DNA from: Bacteroidota bacterium
GTDB taxonomy: Bacteria > Bacteroidota > Bacteroidia > Chitinophagales > Saprospiraceae
DNA: 39,622 nucleotides
Assembly: GCA_024642705.1 (NCBI GenBank)
Contig: JAHEAQ010000047.1
Span: forward strand, 1 to 39,622
Reading direction: 5' to 3'
Position numbers and translations under genes: made by a program. How positions within the stretch are numbered: the stretch's first letter is position 1; every line of letters begins with the position of its first letter. The notes beneath the pieces were generated by a model. The model did no database searches. It was not told where the DNA came from and saw nothing but the letters and a program-made list of their open reading frames with translations. Of this stretch, positions 19,959-30,370 are shown piece by piece.

Positions 19959-20405
19959 GTGGACACCTCATCGAATATTGTTCTAGAGAAATTAAAAGCA
20001 TTCTGTGTTTATAGAGAAAGATGTCATCAAGAAGTTAGGTCTAAATTATTAGCGGAGAAAATTTATGGCGAAGAATTAGAAGAAATTATGAGTATTCTAA
20101 TTCAGGAAAATTTTCTAAATGAAGAAAGGTTTGCTATGGCCTATGCAGTTGGAAAATTCCGGCAAAACAAATGGGGAAAAACCAAAATCAAAATGGAATT
20201 TTTACGTTTAAATGTTTCAACTTACTGCATAAATAAAGGAATGGAAGCTATAGACGAAGAGGAATATGAAGAAACCATCGAAAATCTCTGGAATAAAAAA
20301 TATGAAACACTCAGGGATTCTAAGGAATTTGTCAAAAAACAAAAGACATTAAATTATTTGTTGAGCAAAGGCTTTGAGTATGAACTCATCAAAAATTTGA
20401 TGTAA
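19959..20405 (+). CDS. recX: RecX-family regulator of RecA
   Basis: 148 residues beginning with GTG at 19959, two bases after the HAD stop; no in-frame ATG precedes the conserved part. RecX proteins bind RecA filaments and limit strand exchange. Built of three-helix repeats: KLKAFCVYRERCHQEVRSKL at the N-terminus, then IQENFLNEERFAMAYAVGKFRQNKWGKTKIKMEF, the most conserved stretch (in pieces), then a third repeat ending YLLSKGFEYELIKNLM. recA itself is not in the window. uvrB begins 21 nt downstream, so the two repair genes probably share a transcript. Confidence 0.87.
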   Translation: MDTSSNIVLEKLKAFCVYRERCHQEVRSKLLAEKIYGEELEEIMSILIQENFLNEERFAMAYAVGKFRQNKWGKTKIKMEFLRLNVSTYCINKGMEAIDEEEYEETIENLWNKKYETLRDSKEFVKKQKTLNYLLSKGFEYELIKNLM

Positions 20406-20426
20406 GCACATAGTAAAAATTTATAC

Positions 20427-22451
20427 ATGGCATTTAATCTAACTTCCAAATATGAACCTACAGGGGATCAACCTGAAGCAATTCGGCAACTTATCAAAGG
20501 AATAGAGGAAGGAGAACCTGCTCAAGTGTTGTTAGGGGTAACAGGTTCAGGAAAAACATTTACTATCGCCAATGTAATTAAAGAAGTAAATAGACCTACA
20601 TTAGTTCTAACTCACAACAAAACATTAACAGCCCAATTATACAGTGAATTCACAGAGTTTTTCCCAGACAATGCAGTAGAATATTTCGTTTCATATTACG
20701 ATTATTATCAACCAGAAGCTTACATGTCAGTTTCTGATACTTATATAGAAAAAGATCTTTCTATTAATGAGCAAATTGATAAATTGAGGTTAAGGGCAAC
20801 GTCGTCTTTGCTCTCGGGCAGAAGAGATGTGATTATTGTTGCCTCTGTTTCGTGTATTTATGGTATGGGAAATCCTGAAGACTATGCCAGCAGTATCATA
20901 AGGATTAAACAAGGTCAAGTAATTTCAAGAAATAGTTTTTTATATCAATTGGTTGAAAGTTTATACTCACGCTCTGACATTGAATTCAAAAGAGGGACAT
21001 TTAGGGTAAAAGGTGATACAGTGGATATTAATTTGCCTTATTTAGATTACGGTTATAGAGTTACTTTTTTCGGTGATGAAATAGAAACCATCGATAGATT
21101 AGAATTAGAAACTGGTAAAAGAATAGAAACTATTGAAAATGCCGCAGTTTTTCCTGCTAATCTTTATGTGGCACCAAAAGAAAGAATAAAAGAAATTCTA
21201 AAGGAAATAGAAGCTGAGTTAGACAATCATGAAAAGTTTTTCGAAAGTGAAGGTCGGTTTCTAGAGGCAAAAAGAATAAAAGAAAGGGTGAATTTTGATT
21301 TAGAAATGATCAGAGAACTAGGATACTGCAATGGAATTGAAAATTATTCTAGATTTTTTGATGGAAGGAAACCTGGGACAAGACCATTTTGCTTATTAGA
21401 TTATTTTCCTGATGATTATCTAATGGTCATTGATGAAAGTCATGTAACTATCCCACAAGTTAGAGGAATGTGGGGAGGAGATAGGGCCAGGAAATTAAAT
21501 TTAGTCAATTATGGATTTCGACTACCCTCAGCAATGGACAACAGACCATTAGCATTTGAGGAATTTGAAAGGGTTACCAACCAACTAATATATGTTAGTG
21601 CTACTCCTGGAGACCATGAATTGGAGCATACTGGAGGAGTAATTGTCGAACAAGTGGTAAGGCCAACTGGTTTGCTGGACCCTCCCATAGAAATTAGACC
21701 GAGTATTAATCAAATTGATGACTTATTAGATGAAATTTCTAAAAGAATTAAAGCTGACGAAAGAGTTTTGGTGACCACTTTAACCAAAAGAATGTCAGAA
21801 GAATTAACGAAATATTTGACAAGACTTGAAATCAAAACAAGATATATCCATTCAGAAGTAGATACCATGGATAGAGTAGAAATTTTACGTGACCTTAGGT
21901 TAGGAGAATTTGACGTGCTTGTTGGGGTAAACTTGCTTAGAGAAGGTTTGGACTTACCAGAAGTTTCTCTTGTAGCCATTATTGACGCTGACAAAGAAGG
22001 TTTTTTAAGAAATGAAAGATCTCTAACTCAGACTGCAGGAAGAGCAGCAAGAAACGTAAATGGTCTGGTAATTTTTTATGCTGATAAAGTTACCGATTCA
22101 ATGCAAAAAACTATTGATGAAACCAATAGAAGACGCTCAAAACAGATTGCATATAATGATGAAAATAACATTACACCAACCACAATATATAAATCAAAAG
22201 AACAAATTTTAGCACAAAAATCAATACTTGATATTAAAGGTAAAGTATCTAAAGCATATGTGGAACCTGAACATTCAAGTATAGCTGCTGATCCGATCAT
22301 AGGTTATATGAACAAAGATCAATTGGAAAGTATGATCGAAAATACTGAAGCAAAAATGAAAAAATCAGCTAAGGAATTGGACTTTATTTCAGCAGCACAA
22401 TATAGAGATGAACTTAATGAACTAAAAAAGAAGTTAAAATCTTCGGTTTAA
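20427..22451 (+). CDS. uvrB: UvrABC excinuclease subunit B
   Basis: 674 residues, the normal size. This damage-verifying helicase-like subunit of nucleotide excision repair is loaded by UvrA and recruits UvrC. The Walker A motif GVTGSGKT is at 37-44. The beta-hairpin segment that clamps one DNA strand, [14 protein letters not shown], is at 86-99. Further blocks: the Walker B region [17 protein letters not shown], the domain-3 motifs [20 protein letters not shown] and [12 protein letters not shown], and a C-terminal UVR coiled coil (about 632-672) that contacts UvrC. All expected motifs are intact. Confidence 0.97.
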   Translation: MAFNLTSKYEPTGDQPEAIRQLIKGIEEGEPAQVLLGVTGSGKTFTIANVIKEVNRPTLVLTHNKTLTAQLYSEFTEFFPDNAVEYFVSYYDYYQPEAYMSVSDTYIEKDLSINEQIDKLRLRATSSLLSGRRDVIIVASVSCIYGMGNPEDYASSIIRIKQGQVISRNSFLYQLVESLYSRSDIEFKRGTFRVKGDTVDINLPYLDYGYRVTFFGDEIETIDRLELETGKRIETIENAAVFPANLYVAPKERIKEILKEIEAELDNHEKFFESEGRFLEAKRIKERVNFDLEMIRELGYCNGIENYSRFFDGRKPGTRPFCLLDYFPDDYLMVIDESHVTIPQVRGMWGGDRARKLNLVNYGFRLPSAMDNRPLAFEEFERVTNQLIYVSATPGDHELEHTGGVIVEQVVRPTGLLDPPIEIRPSINQIDDLLDEISKRIKADERVLVTTLTKRMSEELTKYLTRLEIKTRYIHSEVDTMDRVEILRDLRLGEFDVLVGVNLLREGLDLPEVSLVAIIDADKEGFLRNERSLTQTAGRAARNVNGLVIFYADKVTDSMQKTIDETNRRRSKQIAYNDENNITPTTIYKSKEQILAQKSILDIKGKVSKAYVEPEHSSIAADPIIGYMNKDQLESMIENTEAKMKKSAKELDFISAAQYRDELNELKKKLKSSV

Positions 22452-22487
22452 CACTTCTTTCGTTAAGTATTATTTTATTGCCAATAT

Positions 22488-23102
22488 TTAAAGGTTTATA
22501 GGCTTGAAAGTATATCCCATTTGAGAATATGATTCTAAAACTCGTGGTAGAGCATAATTTATCTTTTCCAAGGCTTTAATATTATCATGAAAAACGACGA
22601 TTGAACCTTCTTTTGCGTTTTTCATTACATTGTTATAACATTGTTCATTGGTGATTGTCTCATCAAAGTCGCCACTTAATACGTCCCACATTATAATTTT
22701 ATAGTGTCTCTGAAGGAATTGTGCTTGCACTGGTTTGATTCTGCCATACGGAGGACGGAAATATGGGGTATCAATAAGACTTGCACAATACCGAATATTA
22801 TGGAAATATGCAATGTTTTCAGTATTCCAACCAGAAAGATGATTGTAGCTATGATTTCCAACAGAATGTCCTTCTTCAGTAATTCTATCAAAAATTTCTT
22901 TGTGCTTTATGATGTTGTCTCCAACGCAAAAAAAAGTTGCTTTGGCGTTGTATTTTTTCAATTCATCTAATACCCAAGGGGTAACCTCTGGTATGGGTCC
23001 ATCATCAAAAGTAAGGTGTAAAACCTTTTCTTTCGTTGGTAATCGCCAAATAAAATTTGGAAATAGCGATTGGAAAATTTGTGGAGTTTTTGCTAAATAC
23101 AT
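22488..23102 (-). CDS. Polysaccharide deacetylase (NodB/CE4 family)
   Basis: 204 residues; the domain fills nearly the whole protein. CE4 enzymes remove N- or O-acetyl groups from peptidoglycan, chitin oligomers or other envelope glycans. All five motifs are visible: TFDDGP (31-36) with catalytic and metal Asp, HSYNH (84-88) giving the two zinc-ligand histidines, RPPYG (116-120), WDVLSGDFD (139-147) and IVVFHD (168-173) with His172. No clear signal peptide: the N-terminus MYLAKTPQIFQSLFPNFIWR is not strongly hydrophobic, so location is uncertain. A stop codon seven codons upstream fixes the ATG. It converges on uvrB with a 36-bp gap. Confidence 0.9.
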   Translation of the reverse strand: MYLAKTPQIFQSLFPNFIWRLPTKEKVLHLTFDDGPIPEVTPWVLDELKKYNAKATFFCVGDNIIKHKEIFDRITEEGHSVGNHSYNHLSGWNTENIAYFHNIRYCASLIDTPYFRPPYGRIKPVQAQFLQRHYKIIMWDVLSGDFDETITNEQCYNNVMKNAKEGSIVVFHDNIKALEKINYALPRVLESYSQMGYTFKPINL

Positions 23103-23265
23103 GGTGCAATATTTTGCATTGAATCAATCTTATTCATGGTGATTTCGAAAAAAATAATAATTTATTTCGTTTAAAATTCTGAGTTATAACGTTTTTAGTA
23201 TGCTTTTTGCTGTGTATGTATTTCTAATTGACTTAGAAGTTGAAAATTAACAAGTAATACCTGCA

Positions 23266-23273
23266 CAAAAATA
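23266..23273 (-). promoter_or_regulatory. Candidate -7 box for the polysaccharide deacetylase gene
   Basis: Minus-strand TATTTTTG matches TAnnTTTG, with a TTG about 23 nt further upstream. It would leave a long (~160-nt) leader to the deacetylase ATG. The surrounding 200-bp divergent gap must also hold the gltX promoter, which I cannot place. Confidence 0.28.
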
Positions 23274-23302
23274 CATTATAAAAATATATAATATAACAAT
23301 AC

Positions 23303-24841
23303 ATGAGTAAAGTTCGAGTAAGATTTGCACCCAGCCCTACAGGGCCTTTGCATATCGGGGGAGTTAGAACAGCTTTATATACTTACTTAATCGCAAAGAA
23401 GTATCACGGTGATTTTATCTTAAGAATTGAGGATACAGATTTGAATAGATTTGTCCCAGGAGCGGAAGAATATATCATCAAGTCATTAGAATGGTGTGGA
23501 ATGATTCCAGATGAAGGACCTGGGTTTGGTGGTGCTTTTGGACCATATAGACAATCGGAACGCAAAGAAATTTATGAAAAATATGCAAAAACACTAATAG
23601 AAAGTGGAAAAGCATATTACGCATTTGATTCGATAGAAGAAATTGAGACGATGCGCGAAAATCAAATTCAGGAAGGCAATAAAGCCCCGAAATATGACTA
23701 TAGTTCAAGAATGTCAATGAAGAATAGTCTTACACTAACTGAAAATGAAGTTTCTGATCTTTTAAAAAATTCAGAAAATACTATTATTAGATTAAAAGTT
23801 AATCCAGGAAATGAAATAGTAGTCAATGATTTAATTAGGGGTGAGGTGACATTTAAAACCGAAGAACTTGATGATAAGGTGCTCATGAAAGCTGATGGCA
23901 TGCCGACTTATCACTTGGCAAATATCATCGATGACCATTTGATGGAGGTAAGCCATGTAATAAGAGGAGAAGAATGGTTGCCTAGCGCAGCACATCATGT
24001 TTTATTGTATAAAGCATTTAATTGGGAAGAGACAATGCCAGCTTTTGCCCATTTGCCTTTGATTTTAAAGCCAGATGGCAAAGGAAAATTAAGCAAAAGG
24101 GATGGCGCTAAATTTGGGTTTCCTGTTTTTCCAATGAATTGGGAGGGTGAAAATCCAGAAGATTCATTCATAGGTTTTAAAGAATTTGGGTTTGATCCAA
24201 AAGCAACTATAAATTTTTTAGCTTTTCTGGGTTGGAATCCAGGCAATGAACAAGAACTTTTTGGCATCGAAGAACTAATAGAATCATTCAATTTATCCCA
24301 GATTGTAAAATCTGGTGCAAGATTTGATATAGATAAAGCTAAATGGTTCAATCAACAATATATTATCAAAAGTGATGATGTAGAAATTGCAGCTTATTTA
24401 AAGCTCAATTACCCTGAAATATATGGAGGAATCCAAACTTCATTTCTTGAAAAATTTGCATCATTAATGAAAGAAAGGGTAGAATTATATACGGATTTCT
24501 TTACTTCTGGATATTATTTCTTTGAGGATATCAAAGAATTTGAAGAAAAGATTATACGAAGTAAGTGGAATGAAAATAGAGCAGGTCATTTAACAAAATT
24601 AATACCAAATTTACTTAATTCTTCATTTCAACCTGGAGAGATTAAACTAGAATTAGAAAAGTATATAAAAGAAAATGAAATTGGATTTGGCGATGTGATG
24701 CCTTTTTTACGAATTGGGATTTCTGGGACCATGAAAGGACCAGATTTATTTGAGATGATGGGTTTGATGGGCAAAGAAATGGTTGAAAAACGTCTTGATG
24801 AGGCCATTATTCACTTTAATAATGTTGTTGCAGACAAATAA
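23303..24841 (+). CDS. gltX: Glutamyl-tRNA synthetase
   Basis: 512 residues. This class I synthetase charges tRNA-Glu. The ATP-binding HIGH motif appears as HIGG in RFAPSPTGPLHIGGVRTALY (8-27 in pieces). The KMSKS counterpart is KLSKR at 262-266. GVR after HIGG and the HVIRGEEWLPSAAHH block fix it as the Glu-type catalytic core, and the C-terminal ~170 residues form the helical anticodon-binding part. There is no zinc-finger insertion like that in GlnRS. It precedes a small charged protein gene by 47 nt. Confidence 0.96.
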   Translation: MSKVRVRFAPSPTGPLHIGGVRTALYTYLIAKKYHGDFILRIEDTDLNRFVPGAEEYIIKSLEWCGMIPDEGPGFGGAFGPYRQSERKEIYEKYAKTLIESGKAYYAFDSIEEIETMRENQIQEGNKAPKYDYSSRMSMKNSLTLTENEVSDLLKNSENTIIRLKVNPGNEIVVNDLIRGEVTFKTEELDDKVLMKADGMPTYHLANIIDDHLMEVSHVIRGEEWLPSAAHHVLLYKAFNWEETMPAFAHLPLILKPDGKGKLSKRDGAKFGFPVFPMNWEGENPEDSFIGFKEFGFDPKATINFLAFLGWNPGNEQELFGIEELIESFNLSQIVKSGARFDIDKAKWFNQQYIIKSDDVEIAAYLKLNYPEIYGGIQTSFLEKFASLMKERVELYTDFFTSGYYFFEDIKEFEEKIIRSKWNENRAGHLTKLIPNLLNSSFQPGEIKLELEKYIKENEIGFGDVMPFLRIGISGTMKGPDLFEMMGLMGKEMVEKRLDEAIIHFNNVVADK

Positions 24842-24888
24842 TGATTGCTTTTTGTGAACTTGATTAATGTTAAAGCGGAAAATTTATT

Positions 24889-25065
24889 ATGCCGAAGAAA
24901 ATGAATAAAAAAGGAAAACCTATAGTCCATGAAGAATTAGAGGGTTTCGATATTAAAGTAAATGAATTTGGACAGATTCAAGGAAATTATAACATTGAAG
25001 ATTTGAATGATTTTTTGGATAAAAATATCTCAGATAAGAAAATACAGAATTCCGAAGAGGAATAA
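24889..25065 (+). CDS. Small charged protein of unknown function (58 residues)
   Basis: A short open frame, ATG at 24889 to TAA at 25065. It reads as a compact, acidic-basic protein: a Lys-rich start (MPKKMNKKGKPIVHEELEGF), then FDIKVNEFGQIQGNYNIEDL and an acidic, Lys-rich tail ending EEE. Low-complexity noise would not be expected to give such a balanced pattern, and I recall similar VHxxLEGFxIxxNEFG-type small proteins in other Bacteroidota, but I cannot confirm this. It fills the gap between gltX and the giant secreted protein on the same strand. No function is proposed. Confidence 0.6.
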   Translation: MPKKMNKKGKPIVHEELEGFDIKVNEFGQIQGNYNIEDLNDFLDKNISDKKIQNSEEE

Positions 25066-25110
25066 TTATTATTTATATCAACTAATAAAACCAACATGGA
25101 ATTAATTTTC

Positions 25111-28100
25111 ATGAAAAAAATATTGAATAGATTTTTAATTGGCATATTATTTTTGTGCTCCATAAACTTAATTTATGGAAGTACTCCTAATTTTGAAACT
25201 ACATTATTTACTTCCATAGAAATAATGAATGCCCCTGCTGATACTACCGTTGCATGCGATCAGTATAATCCAGAACCTATTGATCCTCAATTTACAGATG
25301 ATTGTCCTGGAGATTTATCCATTTCTTTTTCGGAAACAACGACAAGAGGTAATGATGTAGACAATTGTTCATTTTTCGAATATGAGGTTAAAAGAAAATA
25401 TACGGTTACTAATAATTGCAATGATACATTAACATTTGTACATACTATAACGGTGGTTGACACCACTGGGCCTCAATTTACTGTGCCTCCAGCTGTTACT
25501 GTTAATTGCGTAGATGTGAATAACCTGATGATTACAGGTACTGTTTTAGCAGATTTTGATATTTGTGGTGGACCTACCTTTGCAAATTATTTTGATGAAG
25601 AAATAATATCATCTTGCAATACTACTTTTAGCAGAACCTGGGTTGTTAGCGATGTTTGTGGAAATAATACCGCAAAAATACAAATGATCACTGTATTTGA
25701 TACTATTCCACCAAAATTTGTATCGGCCCCTAGAGATGTTAGTGTATCTTGTTTTTTGACGGACAATCCATATGCTATGTACAACGAATGGATTGCTAAT
25801 TTCGGTTATGCAACATATAGTGATTGTGATATTGTAAACCAAAGATTTGTAGCGGTTCCTGGCTCATATGATATTAATGATTCAGAAAGTTTCCCTGGGA
25901 TTCATCCTGGTGCTTTGAATGATCCAAGTTGTGGATCTAAGAAGTCTGTTATTCAATTTGAAGAAGTTGATTTTGTGATTATTGACGCTTGCGGTAATGC
26001 AGCCGCAAAAAAGGCTACTTTTAATTTTATTGATGCTGTTCCTCCGAAAATTCAAGAATGTACTTCCAATTCAACTTTTGTTTTAGGTAGAAATTCTTGT
26101 GATACGACTATCATATTTCCGATTCCAACCGCTTTCGATGAATGTGTCATCCAAGATATTAATGTTGTCATCTCCAATGAACAAGTATTATTTTCTTCTC
26201 AACCAGGATCTACTGAAGTTCCGGTTAATAATCTGCACTTTAAGTTAGGTTCTTATGGGCCGGAAATAACTTTCAGTGATTCTAACTATTTCAATGTACA
26301 AATGACAAATATTGATGGAGATCAGATTTCTGAATATTTTACGATAATAGATGAAGATGGATTTGAATGGGGCAATACGCCAAATATAGGCGTTCAATGT
26401 GGGGATACTAGTTTTGTTATTGGACCATTTTCTAATCAGCAGCTTAAGAAATGGACCATTGATAAATATGTTGACTTCACATTTATAAATAATATTGATT
26501 CAACCGACAATAGTCTTAGTATCAATGACATTTGCATAGGTTCGAGAATTACCATTTCGCAGACCTATACCATAAAAAGAACCATTGACCCCGTCAAAAT
26601 ATTTTTAAAAATTGATCAAGATGATCCAATTTTAGTTTCAGGAATTTCAGCGGGCTCAAGTTTTAGAGCTGGTGAGCATATTGTGCGATTCATTGCAGAA
26701 GATTGTGCCGGAAATCAAAGTTTCTGCGAGAAAAAATTGTCCATTAAAGATAAGGACATTCCATTGGTAAGTTGTGCTCCTAGTATGATTCTTTCCACTT
26801 TGCCAGACAGTTGCAGTTCTCCTAAATTGCTTAAAGATATGATGTCTGTTCAAGATGAATGTGGTGAAACAAATCTTATTAAAATAAAAATTACTGGAGC
26901 TACAATTAATTCCTTTGAAGGCACTATTGATGAAATAGAAAACAACAATATTTTTTTCTCTTCAGGGTTTTCTAATATGACTGTAACTGCAATTGATTTT
27001 TCAAATAATTCAAGTCAATGCAGCATACAAGTTACAGTAAACGATATTCAAAAACCAACAGCTATTTGCACGCAAAAAATTGTTAAGGTAATTGCTGTTG
27101 CGCTAGAATCCATAAATGTAACACCAAAAGAAATTGGTGGCAATTCTATTGACAATTGTGGTATAGATAATATTTTAATTTCAAATAATTTTTACAATTG
27201 TTCAGATTTAAACACTACTGTTTCCAGAAACGTAATAGTAATTGATAAATCCGGAAATTCTTCTAGTTGTGTTGGTAATTTCTATTTTGAAGAAGATAGA
27301 GTGCCGCTTTCCTATCAAGCAGGATTGTGCCCGAATGATCCATTAACATTCTATACCAACATTGAGGACAAACCCTATTACTCCTATATTTGGGATGGAC
27401 CATTAGGATTTTTTTCAGGGGAAGCTTCGCCCGTAATTCCAAATGTTTCGCCAATTCATGAAGGATTATATGGTGTAACTATTACAAATACTAATACTGG
27501 CTGCGAATCATATGCTTCCATAGATGTTAATATTGCTGATGTAAAAACGCCAGTCTTAACTACAGATACCATAGGATGTGAAGCAATTCCTCATCGTCTA
27601 GAATCGACTGAAATTTTTGGTGCTGTAAGTTATAATTGGTATGAATTTTTTGACGGCATGTACCATCCTTTGACATATAGTGATGAATCCGTGGTTGAAA
27701 TTTTGTTACCTCCTGGAGATCACAATATTTTAGTAACTGCCTCTAATGAAAATTGTGAATCGGCAATTTCGAATTTTATAAAAGTTGATGTAAGAGTGCA
27801 ACCAAATGGTGCAAATTGTGAAACTTTAATAAAAGGGTGTATTGGAGATCCATTGATATTATGTGTGAAAGATCCACAGCCGGAGTGGAATATCAAATGG
27901 ACTGGTCCCCAAGGATTCATTTCTAATCTTCCGAATCCTGTGGTAACAGAATCATTCAGCTCTGCAAATTCTGGTATCTATAAGTTAATTATTGAAAATA
28001 ATCAATGCATTACGGATACCTTAACCACAGCTGTAACATCAAATGTTAAACCAAATAAGCCAAGTATTATTGGCACTCAAAAATATTGTGAAGGAGACAC

Positions 28101-30369
28101 CTTAGTATTGGCAAGTTCTCTGATAACCAATCAAAATGTCTATGTTTGGAATTCTCCAACTGGTATTATTAGAACTAATAATCCAGTATTAAAAATTGCA
28201 AACGCGACTAATGCGTATACTGGATCTTGGAAACTGAGTATTGAAAGAGGACCATGTGTATCCGAATATAGTGAAAGCGTAGATATAATAGTTGAGCCCA
28301 ATCTATTTTTTGGAATTACAAATGTTCCGACCCAATGTATTGGTGCACAAATTCAATTGAAAACCTCCATCATTCCAGAGTCTATGTATAAATGGACTGG
28401 ACCAAATGGATTTACTTCAATTGCTGCAAATCCTTTCATTACAGCGATGCCAGGAATTTATAAAGTTGAAATAGAGAGCCCAAATGGATGTTTATATGGT
28501 GACCAGATAGATTTAAAGACAGTTAATAAACCGGTCATTCTTGAAATCACAAAAAATGAAAATAGTGAATGTTTGCCAGTCGGAAGTACCATTGTTCTGA
28601 ATTCCAGATTGAATGCCAATGAAAATATTACATACAATTGGAAAGGACCTAATGGATTAACTTCTATTAGTAAAGTGCTTGCAATAACCAACTTTGCAAA
28701 ATCTAATAATGGCGATTATTCATTGACTGTTTCTAATGGTGCATGTGAATCTGATCCACTTACTAGTAACTTGTCCTACATAATAAGTCCCGTTAGACCA
28801 ATTATTGATGGAAGTTCTGTTGCTTGTATAGGTGATTCTTTAACCTTAATTTCAAGCGCATATGATATTGGGACTAAATATTTTTGGAATACTCCTATTG
28901 GCATAATTGAAACTGATACGAACAATCTTGTTATTAAAGATGTGACAAAATCATTAGAAGGAGATTACACTTTAATGGTAACAAAAGGAACCTGTTCTTC
29001 TCCAGTATCTGAACCAATGTCCATTATAATAAATGAGAATATTCTTGTCCCTGACGTTTTTTTGATTGGAGATCAATGCATTGAGTCTAATATTATACTA
29101 TTTACAAATTTTGAAGGAGAATTCCCGATTGAATGGGAATTACCAAATGGGAATAGGGTTTTTGCAGATTCTATAAGATTGATGGATACCAAATTATCTG
29201 ATGTTGGAATTTATCGAGCAAGAAGTTATTTCAATTCTTGTCCTTCTTTTTGGTCACAAAATATAACCGTAGATTTTTCAGATCCAAGAATAGGAGTAAG
29301 TATTCCCGATAACTCTTTATTTTCATGTAACAATGATGATGCCTTTTTGGAATTTTGTGTGGAAGACCAAAATGGGGGGAATAATAAAATCTATCAGTGG
29401 TTTTTAGGGGAAAAAATGATTGGTGAAACTACCGATATGTGTTTTCCTGTGGTTGATTTTTCAATTTTTTCCAGTGGAGTAAACAAAATAAATTTAAAAT
29501 TATCCCAGAATGGCTGTACACTGCCATTTGACGGCAGCATTTTCTTAGAAATTGAAAATGTTAGAGGGTTAGGTCTGAAAGCAGGAGAGGATCAACTTTT
29601 TTGCAGAGATCAAGAATTATATATGGATGCCGATGCTCCAATTTCGAATAAGTTAAAAGGATTTTGGAGTTTCAAAGATAATTTTGAAATATCTAATTTC
29701 AATGACCCTGCTGCCACTGTTGTTATTGAAGATGACCTTGCGAAAACAGAATTAATTTGGACTGTGGAACATGAAGTCTGTGGAATTGTAATTAGGGACA
29801 CTGTGGTATTGACACAAAAAACAAAACCTGAGGGTGTTTCTGACACTTTCTTTTTTGATGACAAAGAACTGATCTTTGATCCTCTAGAAAATGATATTTT
29901 ATTACCTAATAATAGCTATACTTTGACAGAAACATCTGAACCTCGATGGGGAGAAGTTAGGCTAAGAGGGGATGCTATTAGTTTTAAAACAGATCCAAAG
30001 TACGTTGGTGGGCCCATCACTTTTCAATATACAGTGTGTGACACAGAGTGCCCGACATTGTGTGATGATGGGGATGTAATCATTTATTATAATTTGGGAT
30101 CCTGCAAAGGAAATAATGTAATTACAGCTAATAATGATGGCATCAATGATATTTTCATTATTCCATGTATTGATGAAGAGAACCTTCCAACAAATGAGTT
30201 AACCATCATTAATGAACTTGGAAACACTGTTTTCCAGCAATCACCCTATGATAATACTTGGGATGGAACGTTCAATGGTCAAATTCTACCTGAAGGAACT
30301 TATTATTATATCTTTAGAAGGAATGAAAAAAGCAGTATTGTCCAAGGTTTCATCACAATAGAAAGGTAG
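25111..30369 (+). CDS. Giant type IX-secreted multidomain protein: HYR-like and Ig-like repeats with CHU_C C-terminus
   Basis: 1752 residues from the ATG at 25111, which starts a signal peptide (MKKILNRFLIGILFLCSINL); an in-frame ATG at 25096 would add five residues. Residues ~30-720 hold HYR/cysteine-paired segments (VVDTTGPQFTVPPAVTVNC, VSDVCGNNTAKI, AEDCAGNQSFCEKKLSIKD). At least eight Ig-like repeats follow, each opening with a Cys-(x)n-D/L pattern and carrying W(T/N)GPxG, near residues 738, 819, 909, 991, 1074, 1152, 1237 and 1321. A further Ig/Big_9-like domain holds FDPLENDILLPNNSYTLTET. The end (about 1667-1752) is the gliding-motility C-terminal domain: VITANNDGINDIFIIPC, ELGNTVFQQSPYDNTWDGTF, LPEGTYYYIFRR. 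It is therefore a likely cell-surface or released adhesin exported by the type IX system. Confidence 0.92.
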   Translation: MKKILNRFLIGILFLCSINLIYGSTPNFETTLFTSIEIMNAPADTTVACDQYNPEPIDPQFTDDCPGDLSISFSETTTRGNDVDNCSFFEYEVKRKYTVTNNCNDTLTFVHTITVVDTTGPQFTVPPAVTVNCVDVNNLMITGTVLADFDICGGPTFANYFDEEIISSCNTTFSRTWVVSDVCGNNTAKIQMITVFDTIPPKFVSAPRDVSVSCFLTDNPYAMYNEWIANFGYATYSDCDIVNQRFVAVPGSYDINDSESFPGIHPGALNDPSCGSKKSVIQFEEVDFVIIDACGNAAAKKATFNFIDAVPPKIQECTSNSTFVLGRNSCDTTIIFPIPTAFDECVIQDINVVISNEQVLFSSQPGSTEVPVNNLHFKLGSYGPEITFSDSNYFNVQMTNIDGDQISEYFTIIDEDGFEWGNTPNIGVQCGDTSFVIGPFSNQQLKKWTIDKYVDFTFINNIDSTDNSLSINDICIGSRITISQTYTIKRTIDPVKIFLKIDQDDPILVSGISAGSSFRAGEHIVRFIAEDCAGNQSFCEKKLSIKDKDIPLVSCAPSMILSTLPDSCSSPKLLKDMMSVQDECGETNLIKIKITGATINSFEGTIDEIENNNIFFSSGFSNMTVTAIDFSNNSSQCSIQVTVNDIQKPTAICTQKIVKVIAVALESINVTPKEIGGNSIDNCGIDNILISNNFYNCSDLNTTVSRNVIVIDKSGNSSSCVGNFYFEEDRVPLSYQAGLCPNDPLTFYTNIEDKPYYSYIWDGPLGFFSGEASPVIPNVSPIHEGLYGVTITNTNTGCESYASIDVNIADVKTPVLTTDTIGCEAIPHRLESTEIFGAVSYNWYEFFDGMYHPLTYSDESVVEILLPPGDHNILVTASNENCESAISNFIKVDVRVQPNGANCETLIKGCIGDPLILCVKDPQPEWNIKWTGPQGFISNLPNPVVTESFSSANSGIYKLIIENNQCITDTLTTAVTSNVKPNKPSIIGTQKYCEGDTLVLASSLITNQNVYVWNSPTGIIRTNNPVLKIANATNAYTGSWKLSIERGPCVSEYSESVDIIVEPNLFFGITNVPTQCIGAQIQLKTSIIPESMYKWTGPNGFTSIAANPFITAMPGIYKVEIESPNGCLYGDQIDLKTVNKPVILEITKNENSECLPVGSTIVLNSRLNANENITYNWKGPNGLTSISKVLAITNFAKSNNGDYSLTVSNGACESDPLTSNLSYIISPVRPIIDGSSVACIGDSLTLISSAYDIGTKYFWNTPIGIIETDTNNLVIKDVTKSLEGDYTLMVTKGTCSSPVSEPMSIIINENILVPDVFLIGDQCIESNIILFTNFEGEFPIEWELPNGNRVFADSIRLMDTKLSDVGIYRARSYFNSCPSFWSQNITVDFSDPRIGVSIPDNSLFSCNNDDAFLEFCVEDQNGGNNKIYQWFLGEKMIGETTDMCFPVVDFSIFSSGVNKINLKLSQNGCTLPFDGSIFLEIENVRGLGLKAGEDQLFCRDQELYMDADAPISNKLKGFWSFKDNFEISNFNDPAATVVIEDDLAKTELIWTVEHEVCGIVIRDTVVLTQKTKPEGVSDTFFFDDKELIFDPLENDILLPNNSYTLTETSEPRWGEVRLRGDAISFKTDPKYVGGPITFQYTVCDTECPTLCDDGDVIIYYNLGSCKGNNVITANNDGINDIFIIPCIDEENLPTNELTIINELGNTVFQQSPYDNTWDGTFNGQILPEGTYYYIFRRNEKSSIVQGFITIER

Positions 30370-30370
30370 T

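Noticed and set aside
27263-27454. Minus-strand frame with CPQCWYR resembling a zinc ribbon
   Set aside because: Antisense to the continuous repeat-rich giant protein; a single CxxC pair is not evidence of a gene.
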